Positions 17,466 through 25,369 of a DNA stretch of 37,812 nt are shown here, piece after piece. This DNA comes from Candidatus Faecousia excrementigallinarum. GTDB lineage: Bacteria; Bacillota; Clostridia; Oscillospirales; Oscillospiraceae. The translations under genes and the position numbers were made by a program. Every line of letters begins with the position of its first letter. Position 1 is the first letter of the stretch. Below the pieces are notes generated by a model that saw nothing but the letters and a program-made list of their open reading frames with translations, was not told the DNA's origin and ran no database searches. The stretch spans positions 1-37,812 of the forward strand of contig DVFK01000022.1 in the NCBI GenBank assembly GCA_018713285.1, given 5' to 3'.

Positions 17466-17497
17466 AAAAATCGCCGTGGTATGTCCACGGCGATTTT
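17466..17497 (-). terminator. Rho-independent terminator of the tmk-mltG-U32 operon
   Basis: A perfect 13-bp stem (17467-17479 with 17485-17497, five-base loop) is followed on the minus strand by Ts, two bases after the U32 gene stop. Confidence 0.93.
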
Positions 17498-17499
17498 AT

Positions 17500-18717
17500 T
17501 TACTTGGCAGATAAGTCTACCGCTTTGCGCAGGATGGAATAGGCCGGAACCGGGCAAGGCAGCTGCAAATAAAACTGCATCTGGGGCTTTCTGGGCTCTT
17601 CCAGAGGATTGCCCTCCAGGTCCTCCATGGTAAAGTTTTTCAGGGGGAAGGGGCGCAGGTCAGGCCCCACCATTTCCAGGGAATCCTCCGCTGTAAACTT
17701 GTTTCGCAGGCTGCATAGGGCAAGGCCGTTTTCGTCGCAGCTTTCCACAATGGCTGCCACCTGCCACTGGCGGATGTACCGGGAATTTTCCGTATACTGT
17801 CCCGGCTCTCCGTAATAGAAGCCGGTGGAGTAAATCCGGTGGGACACATGCTCCACCTCGTCCCGCCACACCGGGTCAATGGGCTTCCCTGCCGCCACAT
17901 CGTCAATCACATGGCGGTAAGCTCCGGTGACAATAGCGGCATAATAGGCAGACTTGGCCCGGCCTTCAATCTTGATACAGTCCACCCCGGCTTCCATCAG
18001 ATCCTTCAGGTGGTCGATGGTGCACATATCCCGGGAGTTGAGAATGTAGGTGCCCTTTTCGTCCTCGTACACCGGGAAATACTCTCCCGGCCGCTTCTCC
18101 TCCATGAGGGCGTACTGGTACCGGCAGGGCTGGGCACAGGCACCCCGGTTGGAATCTCTGCCGGTCATGTAGTTGCTCAGCAGGCACCGGCCGGAATAGC
18201 TGACGCACATGGCGCCGTGGCCGAAGGTTTCGATTTCCAGCTCCTTGGGGGTTTTCTCCCGGATGGTGCGGATTTCCTCCAGGCTCAGCTCTCTTGCCAG
18301 CACCACCCGGGTGGCTCCCAGGTCATACCAGGCTCTGGCACATTCGTAGTTTGCCACGGACTGCTGGGTGGAGATATGCCGCTGGCATTTGGGGGCGTAC
18401 TTCCCCGCCAGGGTAAAGGCTCCCAGGTCTGCCACAATCAGGGCGTCCACCCCGGCGTCCTGGAGCTGCTCTAAATACTGGGGAAGGTTGGCAACCTCGT
18501 CATTGCGGGGCATGGTGTTCACCGTCACATGGGTTTTTACCCCATGAGCGTGGGCAAAAGCCACCGCCTGGGGCAGCTCCTCCGGGGAAAAATTCCCCGC
18601 AAAGGAGCGCATGCCAAAGTCGGTACCTGCCAGGTATACCGCATCCGCACCGTAGAGAACCGCCATTTTCAGCCGTTCCATATCCCCGGCAGGACTGAGT
18701 AATTCTATTTTTTTCAT
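17500..18717 (-). CDS. U32 peptidase-family protein (TrhP/YegQ-like)
   Basis: A 405-aa TIM-barrel protein. The U32 family signature is complete: ETFGHGAMCVSYSGRCLLS, followed by GACAQPCRYQY with further conserved cysteines. Family members are annotated as peptidases, but characterised bacterial relatives (TrhP, RlhA) act in prephenate-dependent hydroxylation of tRNA or rRNA bases and bind an iron-sulfur cluster. Length and motif order fit the TrhP group, so tRNA wobble-uridine hydroxylation is the best guess. The start codon immediately follows the mltG stop with no gap, which suggests translational coupling. Confidence 0.88.
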   Translation of the reverse strand: MKKIELLSPAGDMERLKMAVLYGADAVYLAGTDFGMRSFAGNFSPEELPQAVAFAHAHGVKTHVTVNTMPRNDEVANLPQYLEQLQDAGVDALIVADLGAFTLAGKYAPKCQRHISTQQSVANYECARAWYDLGATRVVLARELSLEEIRTIREKTPKELEIETFGHGAMCVSYSGRCLLSNYMTGRDSNRGACAQPCRYQYALMEEKRPGEYFPVYEDEKGTYILNSRDMCTIDHLKDLMEAGVDCIKIEGRAKSAYYAAIVTGAYRHVIDDVAAGKPIDPVWRDEVEHVSHRIYSTGFYYGEPGQYTENSRYIRQWQVAAIVESCDENGLALCSLRNKFTAEDSLEMVGPDLRPFPLKNFTMEDLEGNPLEEPRKPQMQFYLQLPCPVPAYSILRKAVDLSAK

Positions 18718-20217
18718 TTAGTACCCCAATGCCTCAACCTTCTGCTCATGCTCTGTCAGAGTCTCGGAGAACAGGTGCTTTCTATCTTCCTTGGAGTAGA
18801 CATAGTAGTGGAAGTTGGTGTCGTCCGGATCCAGGGCGGCGTAGATGGCATAGATACCAGGGTTGCAGATGGGTCCGGGAGGCAGTCCCTGGCTCTTCCG
18901 GGTGTTGTAGGGGCTGTCGAAGTCCAGATCCGCCTGGGTCAGCTCCTCCTTCTCCCAGAAATAGTCCCCGATGGCATAGTATACGGTGGCATCGCAGTCC
19001 AGACGGGGGTACTCCTTCTGGTTGGTCAGCCGGTTATACAGCACGGAGGCAATCTTGAAGCTCTCTTCCGTGGTAGCCATTTCCTTCTGAACCATGGAAG
19101 CCATGGTCACCATCTGGGGCAGGGTCAGCTGGTGGCTGGCGATATACTCGCTGTCATAGCCGTTGCTGGAGAGCATATTGGCGTAGCGCTCCTGCAGGGT
19201 CTGGAATTTCTCCTTCATTACATCGGTGAAACGATAGTCGAAGTCATCCAGCATCTTTTCCAACACCCGCTTGGGGTCGTCGTTGGTGTAGAAGTCATAG
19301 GTGTCCGGGAACAGGAAGCCTTCCAGGCAGTACTTGTCTCCCCGCTCCACGCCATCCAGGAACCAATACTCCTTCAATTCTCCGTTGGCGGCGTATTCCT
19401 CCAGCTCCTTCACGGTGCACACGCCCTTTTCCTCCAGCAAAGCAAAAATCTGGGCGCAGGTGTAGCCTTCGGGAATCAGCAAATCTTCCACAATCTCCCG
19501 GGAGGGGGACTGGGGGGACATCTGCTGAATCAGGGCGTTATAGTCCAGAGAGCTGCTGAGGGTGAAGGTACCGGCGCTGATGTCGTCTTTCTTGCCGGTG
19601 AACTCCGCAAAGAACTTGAACACCCCGGGCTGCTCAATGAGGCCGGCGTCTACAAGCTTCTGGGTAATGACATCGATGTTGCCCACATCCGCATCGGAAA
19701 TGGTGATGGTAGCGGTGGTCTCCTCCTTACCGAAAGCCATAATGTCCGCACACCACACCCACAGGGTATTGCCCAGGGTCACGCCCACCAGCACAATGAT
19801 GCACAGCCAAACGGCAGTCACCACCAGGTGGGGCAGACCGAACAGGCCGTAGCCCCGCTTTCTTTTGGGGCGGGTCTTGGGTTTAGGCGGTTCCTCCTGA
19901 GTCTCTGCCACGGCTTCCTCAGGCTCCCGGGCACCGGTACCCTCCTGGTATGCCGCCGCTTCCTCCGGCACCGGGTCGAACTTCATGGTGTCGGAGCTTT
20001 CCCCGCCCATGGTCTTCTGGATGTCTTCCACCACCTGATCCTCGTCCCAGTTTTCCGCCAGGATGGCATCCACCTCCGCATCGCTGGGGTGGGTAAGCCC
20101 AGCAGAGGTGATGGCGTGCTCGTCGGCTTCGATTTCATCCAACGCTTCCTGCTCGCCTAAAATCTCGTCCAGCCAATCCTCCGTGGACTGCTGGGAGTCC
20201 TTTTTCTCAAAATCCAT
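18718..20217 (-). CDS. mltG: Endolytic murein transglycosylase MltG (YceG-like)
   Basis: A 499-aa membrane-anchored enzyme that cleaves nascent peptidoglycan strands. Residues 1 to about 120 form an acidic cytosolic tail ending in a basic patch (KTRPKRKR), one membrane helix spans about 130-153, and the YceG domain follows. It contains the LysM-like segment, LIPEGYTCAQI, EGFLFPDTYDF, the catalytic-Glu region MASMVQKEM, ASVLYNRL, YNTRKSQGLPPGPICNPG and FHYYVYS. The acidic N-terminal extension is longer than in E. coli MltG. An AAAGGAG site precedes the ATG. The gene lies between a DJ-1-like gene and the U32 gene in one operon. Confidence 0.94.
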   Translation of the reverse strand: MDFEKKDSQQSTEDWLDEILGEQEALDEIEADEHAITSAGLTHPSDAEVDAILAENWDEDQVVEDIQKTMGGESSDTMKFDPVPEEAAAYQEGTGAREPEEAVAETQEEPPKPKTRPKRKRGYGLFGLPHLVVTAVWLCIIVLVGVTLGNTLWVWCADIMAFGKEETTATITISDADVGNIDVITQKLVDAGLIEQPGVFKFFAEFTGKKDDISAGTFTLSSSLDYNALIQQMSPQSPSREIVEDLLIPEGYTCAQIFALLEEKGVCTVKELEEYAANGELKEYWFLDGVERGDKYCLEGFLFPDTYDFYTNDDPKRVLEKMLDDFDYRFTDVMKEKFQTLQERYANMLSSNGYDSEYIASHQLTLPQMVTMASMVQKEMATTEESFKIASVLYNRLTNQKEYPRLDCDATVYYAIGDYFWEKEELTQADLDFDSPYNTRKSQGLPPGPICNPGIYAIYAALDPDDTNFHYYVYSKEDRKHLFSETLTEHEQKVEALGY

Positions 20218-20227
20218 AATTGCTCCT

Positions 20228-20776
20228 TTACAGGTGACGGATGACGATTTGCTCCGCCACGGTCTTTGCTGCTTCCTTCCCCTTCAGGGCCTCCACCAGC
20301 GCCAGTCCAAAGGGAACGGCACACCCGGCAGAGGTTCCGGTAATCACCTTTCCGTCCCGGATGCAGGGTACATCCGACACCATCACCGCTTCCCCCATGC
20401 CGGTTTCACAGCCGGGATAGCAGGTAGCCTGCCGTCCGTCGGTGATGTGCAGGTCTGCCAGCACCGTAGGACCGGCGCAGATGGCAGCCATCCACTTATC
20501 GTTGTCCCGGGCAAAAGCAATGGCATCCATAGCCTGCTGGCTTCCCCGGATGGAGGCGACGCCTCCCAGACCGCCGGGAAGGACAATCATATCCATATCC
20601 GTCAGATCCATCTCCTCCAGGGTGATGTCCGCCACCACCGGGACCTTATGGCTGCTTACAACCGTCTTTCCGTTAATGCCCACCGTCAGCACCGGGATTC
20701 CGGCACGGCGCATAATGTCTAAGGGGGCTATGGCTTCCGTTTCCTCGAAGCCCGTTCCCAACAGCATATATACCAT
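20228..20776 (-). CDS. DJ-1/PfpI family protein
   Basis: A 182-aa class I glutamine-amidotransferase-like fold. It has the family N-terminus MLLGTGFEETEAIAPLDIMRRAG with the conserved Glu, VLPGGLGG, and the nucleophile-elbow Cys in AAICAGPTVLA (about residue 99). GRQATCYPGCE is typical of the YajL/DJ-1 branch. Reported roles include chaperone and protein or nucleotide deglycase activities, some of them disputed. It starts three bases after tmk, with a GGAGG site overlapping the tmk end, so it is co-expressed. Confidence 0.93.
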   Translation of the reverse strand: MVYMLLGTGFEETEAIAPLDIMRRAGIPVLTVGINGKTVVSSHKVPVVADITLEEMDLTDMDMIVLPGGLGGVASIRGSQQAMDAIAFARDNDKWMAAICAGPTVLADLHITDGRQATCYPGCETGMGEAVMVSDVPCIRDGKVITGTSAGCAVPFGLALVEALKGKEAAKTVAEQIVIRHL

Positions 20777-20779
20777 AGT

Positions 20780-21448
20780 TTACGCCTCCAAGCATTTCTT
20801 TACACATTGATAAATTTCTTCGTGAATATCCTCTATGGTGCGCATGGCTCCATCTTTTACGCAGGAAATCACCTGCCAGTGATAGAAGTCTGCGGCCTGT
20901 CTGCCCACTTCCCGGCAGGCGGCAAGGTATGCCGTGTCCTGCTCGTGGATGTCCGCCTGGGTATGGGTGTCCTGCTCCCGGCGGCGGAGAAGCTTCTCCG
21001 TAAAGTCCGTGGGTACATCCAGATACAGCACCAAATCGGGCTTGGGCAGCTGGAGTTTCTCAAACTCCAGGTCGTACAGCCAGTGAAGAAAGGTCATCCG
21101 CTCCTCCTGGGGCACTTTCACCGTCTGGTGCACCGCATTGGAGGTGGTGTACCGGTCCGACAGCACCAACCCGCCGGAGGTGTACCACTGACCCCAGTCC
21201 ATTTTGTAGGAGGCATACCGGTCCACCGCAAAGAAGGTGGAGGCGGCATAGGCATTCACGTCCTCCGGCTTGGTGCCAAATTCCCCGCCCAGATACATCC
21301 GAATCAGAGCGGAGCTCTCCTGGCTATATCTGGGAAACACCAAATGTTTGAAGGAAACCGCCTCCTTCTCCAGCCGCTCCGACAGAAGCCGGAACTGGGT
21401 GGACTTCCCGGATCCGTCCGTTCCCTCAATCACAATCAGTTTTCCCAT
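20780..21448 (-). CDS. tmk: Thymidylate kinase
   Basis: A 222-aa P-loop kinase that makes dTDP from dTMP. Motifs are EGTDGSGKST (Walker A), FPRYSQES, VLSDRYTTSN (DR-Y/T motif) and YLDVPTDFTEKLLRRR (lid). The length is near the usual 205-215 aa, with a slightly different lid. First gene of the tmk-DJ1-mltG-U32 operon; its promoter faces the helicase promoter. Confidence 0.95.
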   Translation of the reverse strand: MGKLIVIEGTDGSGKSTQFRLLSERLEKEAVSFKHLVFPRYSQESSALIRMYLGGEFGTKPEDVNAYAASTFFAVDRYASYKMDWGQWYTSGGLVLSDRYTTSNAVHQTVKVPQEERMTFLHWLYDLEFEKLQLPKPDLVLYLDVPTDFTEKLLRRREQDTHTQADIHEQDTAYLAACREVGRQAADFYHWQVISCVKDGAMRTIEDIHEEIYQCVKKCLEA

Positions 21449-21505
21449 GTTCTTTGCCCTCCTCTTACTGGAAAGAGGCTATGTAAGCCCAAATTATCAG
21501 CTTAA

Positions 21506-21534
21506 AATATAGCACATTTTTCCCCTTTTGTAAA
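21506..21534 (-). promoter_or_regulatory. Sigma-A promoter for the tmk operon
   Basis: Minus strand TTTACA (21534-21529), a 17-bp spacer and TATATT (21511-21506), 58 bp before tmk. Confidence 0.72.
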
Positions 21535-21593
21535 CCGTCCCCGGAAAACCATTGCTGAATTTTCTATGAATGGCAGGAAATCCCCCGGGACAG

Positions 21594-21622
21594 TTGCATA
21601 TTGGGAAAAAATCTGCTAAAAT
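21594..21622 (+). promoter_or_regulatory. Sigma-A promoter for the DEAD-box helicase/dprA pair
   Basis: TTGCAT (21594-21599), a 17-bp spacer and TAAAAT (21617-21622). The -10 lies inside a short inverted repeat, CTGCTAAAATAGCAG (21613-21627). It diverges from the tmk promoter. Confidence 0.65.
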
Positions 21623-21662
21623 AGCAGAAAAATCACTGTGTATTTACAAAGGAAGTCAGACT

Positions 21663-22850
21663 ATGGAAGAAAATATTCTCTCATTTCAGGATTTGGGGCT
21701 TTCCCAGCCGACCTTGCAGGCTCTGGAGCGGCGGGGCTATGGCTACCCCACTACCATTCAGCAGGAGGCCATTCCGCCCCTTATGGAGTGGAAGGATGTG
21801 ATTGCCAAGGCTCCTACCGGCACCGGCAAGACCTTCGCCTTCGGTATTCCCATGATTGAGCACATTGACCCGGAGCTGCCGGAGGTCCAGGGGCTGATTC
21901 TGGCTCCCACCCGGGAGCTGGCGATCCAGATCGGGGATGAGCTGCGGGAGCTGCTCACCTTCCACAAGGGCATCCGTGTTGCGGTGCTCTACGGCGGTGC
22001 CGGCATTGTGGGTCAGGCCAAGCAGCTGGAAAAGAAGCCCCAGATTGTGGTGGCTACTCCCGGACGGCTTATGGACCACTACAACCGGAAGAACATCCGG
22101 CTGGACAAAATCCGCACCGTCATTCTGGACGAGGCGGACCGGATGCTGGACCTGGGCTTTTTCAAGGATGTGACCCGGATTATTGAGCGGGTGAAGAACC
22201 GGAAGAATCTGGGGCTGTTCTCCGCCACCATCTCCCAGGAGGTTATGACCGTGTCCTGGATGTATCAGCGGGACGAGGTGGAAATCACCGTGGAGCCCAA
22301 GGAGGAGGACCGGCCGGACATTCAGCAGTTCTCCATTACCGTCACGCCCCTGGAAAAGGCGGAGACCACCCTGCGGCTCATCCGCACCCAGGACTATCAC
22401 CGGGTGATTATTTTCTGCAATACCAAGCATATGTGCCAGCGGCTTTGCGACGAATTCCAGCGGGCTGGAGCCAGCTGCGACTGCATCCACGGGGATATCC
22501 GCCAGAGCCAGCGGGAAAAGACCATGCAGCAGTATCGGGACGGAAAGCTGGAAATCCTCATTGCCACAGATGTGGCCTCCCGGGGCATCGATGTGGAGGA
22601 TGTGGACTGTGTCATCAACTATGATGTGCCTCTGGAGAACGAATATTATGTTCACCGAATCGGCAGAACCGGCCGGGCAAAGAAGAAGGGCGTGGCCTAT
22701 TCCATCATCGGCAATTTTCCGGAGCAGGCCAAGCTGGACGAAATTGCCAAGTACTCTCATTACCAGATTCAGCCCGTGGTACTCTTTGATGACGGTACTC
22801 TGACTCCCCAGGAGGTCAAGGCACCGGTCATCAAGAAGCGGTTCCGTTGA
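21663..22850 (+). CDS. DEAD-box ATP-dependent RNA helicase
   Basis: A 395-aa compact DEAD-box helicase with all core motifs: the Q motif region (FQDLGLSQPTLQALE), motif I APTGTGKT, Ia PTRELAIQ, Ib TPGRLMD, II DEADRMLD, III SATI, V ATDVASRGIDV and VI HRIGRTGRA. It has almost no C-terminal extension beyond the helicase core, so RNA specificity must come from the core or partners. Roles in ribosome assembly or mRNA turnover are typical, but the subfamily cannot be fixed. The ATG at 21663 has an AAAGGAAG site; an upstream ATG at 21570 precedes the predicted promoter and is rejected. Confidence 0.95.
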   Translation: MEENILSFQDLGLSQPTLQALERRGYGYPTTIQQEAIPPLMEWKDVIAKAPTGTGKTFAFGIPMIEHIDPELPEVQGLILAPTRELAIQIGDELRELLTFHKGIRVAVLYGGAGIVGQAKQLEKKPQIVVATPGRLMDHYNRKNIRLDKIRTVILDEADRMLDLGFFKDVTRIIERVKNRKNLGLFSATISQEVMTVSWMYQRDEVEITVEPKEEDRPDIQQFSITVTPLEKAETTLRLIRTQDYHRVIIFCNTKHMCQRLCDEFQRAGASCDCIHGDIRQSQREKTMQQYRDGKLEILIATDVASRGIDVEDVDCVINYDVPLENEYYVHRIGRTGRAKKKGVAYSIIGNFPEQAKLDEIAKYSHYQIQPVVLFDDGTLTPQEVKAPVIKKRFR

Positions 22851-23740
22851 CCCCCCTGGAGGAAGGGTTCCTGCTGCTCACCTGTCAGCTGGGAGACCCA
22901 AACTGCAAGGTACTTACCACGCCCCAGCTGCGAAACCTCTTTCGCAGCATGGAAGGCCTCTCCCTCCCGGCAGAAGCCCGGGAGCTGGAAGAAAAGGATT
23001 TGGGAGCGCTGGGCTGTTCCAAAGAATTAAGCCGCCGGATTCTGGAGCTGCTGAAAAGAACGGAACAGCTCCGGTGGTACTTAAAACAGGCAAAGATTCA
23101 GGGCTGCACCCCCATCACCCGGGTAAGCCAAGGGTATCCCCTGATTCTCCGGAAGCGATTGGGGCTGGAAAGTCCCGGCTGCCTGTGGGCCAAGGGGGAT
23201 GTTTCCCTTCTGGACTCCCCGGCGGCGGCTCTGGTAGGCAGCCGTTCCATTGAAGGGGGAAATCTGGCATTTGCCCAGGAAGTGGGCAGACAGGCAGCCC
23301 GGCAGGGCTACACCCTGGTCTCCGGCAATGCCAAAGGTGCAGACCAGGCGGCGCAGGAAGCCTGTCTGGAAGCCGGGGGACGGGTGATTTCCGTTGTTGC
23401 CGATACCCTGACAGACAAGGAGCACCGGGATAGGCTACTGTACCTGTCTTTGGACAGCTTTGACGCCCCCTTCTCCCCCGCTCGGGCGCTGCATCGGAAT
23501 CGGGTCATCCACGCCCTGGGGCAGCTGACCTTTGTGGCCCAGTGCAGCCAGGGTACCGGCGGCACCTGGGACGGCACCGTAACCAACCTGCGCCAGAGCC
23601 TTTCCCCGGTGTTTTGCTTCCAGGACGGCACTGCCGCCATGGAAGCCCTCCAATCCATGGGCGCCTGGGGCATTTCCCAGGAGGACTTGCAGGATTTTTC
23701 CCGGCTGATTCCGGGACAATGGAATTTTTTACAGGAATAA
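22847..23740 (+). CDS. dprA: DprA/Smf-like DNA-processing protein
   Basis: A 297-aa protein with a Rossmann-like DprA core: ALVGSRSIEGGNLAFAQEVG, LVSGNAKGADQAAQEACLEAGG and HRNRVIHALGQLTFVAQ. DprA binds single-stranded DNA and loads RecA during transformation. This copy is divergent: the usual SG-A-GID-AAH motif reads SGNAKGADQAAQ, the Y-P/SE-P segment is missing, and there is no C-terminal winged helix. It starts with a TTG whose last base pair overlaps the helicase TGA stop (TTGA), a coupled arrangement; it is not next to topA as dprA often is. It may be a DprA-like protein with another role. Confidence 0.75.
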   Translation: MTPLEEGFLLLTCQLGDPNCKVLTTPQLRNLFRSMEGLSLPAEARELEEKDLGALGCSKELSRRILELLKRTEQLRWYLKQAKIQGCTPITRVSQGYPLILRKRLGLESPGCLWAKGDVSLLDSPAAALVGSRSIEGGNLAFAQEVGRQAARQGYTLVSGNAKGADQAAQEACLEAGGRVISVVADTLTDKEHRDRLLYLSLDSFDAPFSPARALHRNRVIHALGQLTFVAQCSQGTGGTWDGTVTNLRQSLSPVFCFQDGTAAMEALQSMGAWGISQEDLQDFSRLIPGQWNFLQE

Positions 23741-23777
23741 CCACAACCCGGATGGACCAAGGCCTAAGGCTTGGCAC

Positions 23778-23843
23778 AAAGGCTCCCTTGCAAAAGGGAG
23801 CTGACAGGTTGTAAGCCGTGGCTGAGGGATTCACGGCAGGCAC
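23778..23843 (+). repeat. Left arm of a dispersed inverted repeat
   Basis: The arm begins AAAGGCTCCC and forms an 8-bp hairpin, GCTCCCTT-GCAA-AAGGGAGC (23782-23801), with a GNRA-type loop. A variable segment follows, then CTGAGGGATTCACGG. The same elements occur inverted at 23921-23939 joined to 25370-25413, where the second arm was split by the IS110 element. Its high structure and intergenic location are typical of dispersed bacterial palindromic repeats. Confidence 0.85.
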
Positions 23844-23858
23844 CCCATAAACGCAAAA

Positions 23859-23910
23859 CCCGATGTGGAACGGCTAATCCAGCCGAAAACCTTTCCACAT
23901 CGGGCTTTTT
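23859..23910 (+). terminator. Rho-independent terminator of the helicase-dprA unit, nested within the repeat
   Basis: A 12-bp stem, CCCGATGTGGAA (23859-23870) with 23893-23904, encloses a small second hairpin CGGCT/AGCCG (23871-23885) and is followed by five Ts. It lies between the two arms of the inverted repeat. Confidence 0.88.
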
Positions 23911-23920
23911 ATACCTTAAA

Positions 23921-23939
23921 GTGCGTACCGTGAATCCCT
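23921..23939 (-). repeat. Inner part of the right repeat arm, left of the IS110 insertion
   Basis: These 19 bases are the reverse complement of 23825-23843 with two mismatches. The arm breaks off after CCCT and resumes at 25370 as CTCAGTCGCC beyond the IS110 element. Confidence 0.85.
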
Positions 23940-23941
23940 TG

Positions 23942-23947
23942 TATAAT
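23942..23947 (+). promoter_or_regulatory. -10 half of the circle-junction promoter (IS110 left end)
   Basis: TATAAT preceded by TG, two bases inside the left end. It lacks a -35 partner in the integrated form but would lie 17 bp from TTGACT of the right end after circularisation. Confidence 0.75.
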
Positions 23948-23953
23948 AAGAGA

Positions 23954-24172
23954 GGCGAAAAAAGTGAATAAGTGGTGTATACTCAAGTAAGCGTTGTGGA
24001 GTGGATTGAATCCCTTACAGCTGCTTGCAGACTGGTTGACTGAGGCTACACCCACAACGTCTTGCTTGAGAGTTAATGAGTTGGATAACGCTTGGACGTT
24101 TGATATCTATCAAGGTTACTACGCAAGGCGAATGTGGAATCACAACGCAAGTCACGAAATGAGGTATGCATC
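23954..24172 (+). ncRNA. Candidate bridge RNA of the IS110 element
   Basis: About 220 bases of structured non-coding sequence between the junction -10 box and the transposase start. A long stem (23982-23999 with 24052-24070; one bulge and one wobble) encloses a loop holding TGAATCCCT (24007-24015), identical to the left target, and GACTGAG (24038-24044), the reverse complement of the right target CTCAGTC. Both guides include the CT core, matching the target-binding loop of characterised IS110 bridge RNAs. A second structured part (about 24079-24130, with TTGATA/TATCAA) is the likely donor-binding loop; AGTTGG (24079-24084) equals the right element end at 25363-25368. The 5' end is inferred from the -10 box and the 3' end is approximate. 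Confidence 0.82.
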
Positions 24173-25354
24173 ATGATCTATGTGGGAATCGACATCGCTT
24201 CGGAAAAGCATGACTGCTGCATTCTGGGGGAACACAACAAAAAATTGGAATCCTTTTCCTTTTCCAACACCAGGGACGGCTTCATATCCCTCCTGGCCGC
24301 CTGCAAGAAATACGCAGAACCGGAACAAACAAAGATCGGGCTGGAAAGCACCGGCATTTACGGCGACAATCTGCGTGATTTTCTCAGGCGTAATGGGTAT
24401 GAAATTCGCACCTTCAATCCCCTGCTCATTAAAAAGAGCATGCAAGCAACCACTCTAAGAAAAACAAAAACAGATAAGTCCGACGCCAGTTTCCTGGCAT
24501 CCTACCTTGCACGGGAGCTTCCAGACCCCGATCCGCAGATATCATACCACATCTCGGAGCTAAAGTCACTAACCAGAGCAAGATTTTCTGTGGTAGGAGC
24601 CTGCTCCAAGGCGAAAACTCAGCTGAAAGCACTGCTTGTGCAGGTATTTCCGGAATTTCACACCGCTTTTTCGGATGTATTTGGCGTAGCTGCCATTGCC
24701 ATCCTGCGGAAATATCCCACGGCAAAGAAGCTCTCTGCTGCCAAGAAGACGGCTGTTGCCAAAATCCTTTCGGAGGCCTCCAGACACCGCCTGGGGGAGG
24801 AGAAGGCTGCCATGCTCATAGATTTGGCGAAGAACTCTGTAGGCTGCCATTCGGAAACCAAGGCGCTGGAAATGCAATACTACCTTGACCAGATAGAATT
24901 GAACACAGCCTATATCCGGCGATATGAGGCGGCCATCCGGGAGATTATGAATGAGATAGATTCTCCCATTACCACCATTCCGGGAATCGGTCTGGTGCTG
25001 GGAGCCATGATTCTGGCGGAGCTGGGGGATGTGACAAGGTTTGCAACCCCGGAGAAAGTCCTGGCCTTTGCCGGCCTTGACCCCAGCATATACCAGTCCG
25101 GCAAGTACACCCCGGCCTCCGGCACCATGGTCAAGCGAGGCTCCCCCCAGCTACGCTGGGCCCTCCTCATGGCCGCCAGAAGCACCATTGTCCACAATCC
25201 CAATATCGCCATCTACTACCAAAAGAAGCTCTCTGAAGGGAAACATTACAACGTGATTTGTTCTCATATTGCCAAGAAATTGGTGAGAATCCTTTATTCC
25301 CTTTTGAAAAAGAATACACCTTATTCACTTTTTTATCCGCAAATTTCTGCTTGA
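24173..25354 (+). CDS. IS110-family transposase (DEDD recombinase)
   Basis: A 393-aa recombinase. The N-terminal RuvC-like domain carries the DEDD set: D7 (GIDIASEKHD), E58 (GLESTGIYG), D101 and D104 (TDKSD). A coiled middle region is followed by the C-terminal Tnp_20 domain, with a helix-hairpin-helix-like TIPGIGLVLGAMI and the likely catalytic S309 in YQSGKY. Spacing agrees well with characterised IS110 recombinases, so the protein looks intact. The ATG at 24173 follows GAGG; the frame extends 13 codons upstream without a ribosome binding site. The enzyme works with the RNA encoded just upstream. Confidence 0.96.
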   Translation: MIYVGIDIASEKHDCCILGEHNKKLESFSFSNTRDGFISLLAACKKYAEPEQTKIGLESTGIYGDNLRDFLRRNGYEIRTFNPLLIKKSMQATTLRKTKTDKSDASFLASYLARELPDPDPQISYHISELKSLTRARFSVVGACSKAKTQLKALLVQVFPEFHTAFSDVFGVAAIAILRKYPTAKKLSAAKKTAVAKILSEASRHRLGEEKAAMLIDLAKNSVGCHSETKALEMQYYLDQIELNTAYIRRYEAAIREIMNEIDSPITTIPGIGLVLGAMILAELGDVTRFATPEKVLAFAGLDPSIYQSGKYTPASGTMVKRGSPQLRWALLMAARSTIVHNPNIAIYYQKKLSEGKHYNVICSHIAKKLVRILYSLLKKNTPYSLFYPQISA

Positions 25355-25356
25355 CT
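25351..25356 (+). promoter_or_regulatory. -35 half of the circle-junction promoter (IS110 right end)
   Basis: TTGACT near the right end, pointing outward. Spacing to the left-end TATAAT in a joined circle is 15 + 2 = 17 bp. Confidence 0.75.
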
Positions 25357-25369
25357 TGTTATAGTTGGT

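Noticed and set aside
18748-20160. Large plus-strand open frame opposite mltG
   Set aside because: MltG on the minus strand has full family motifs; the opposite frame has a low-complexity, antisense-like composition.
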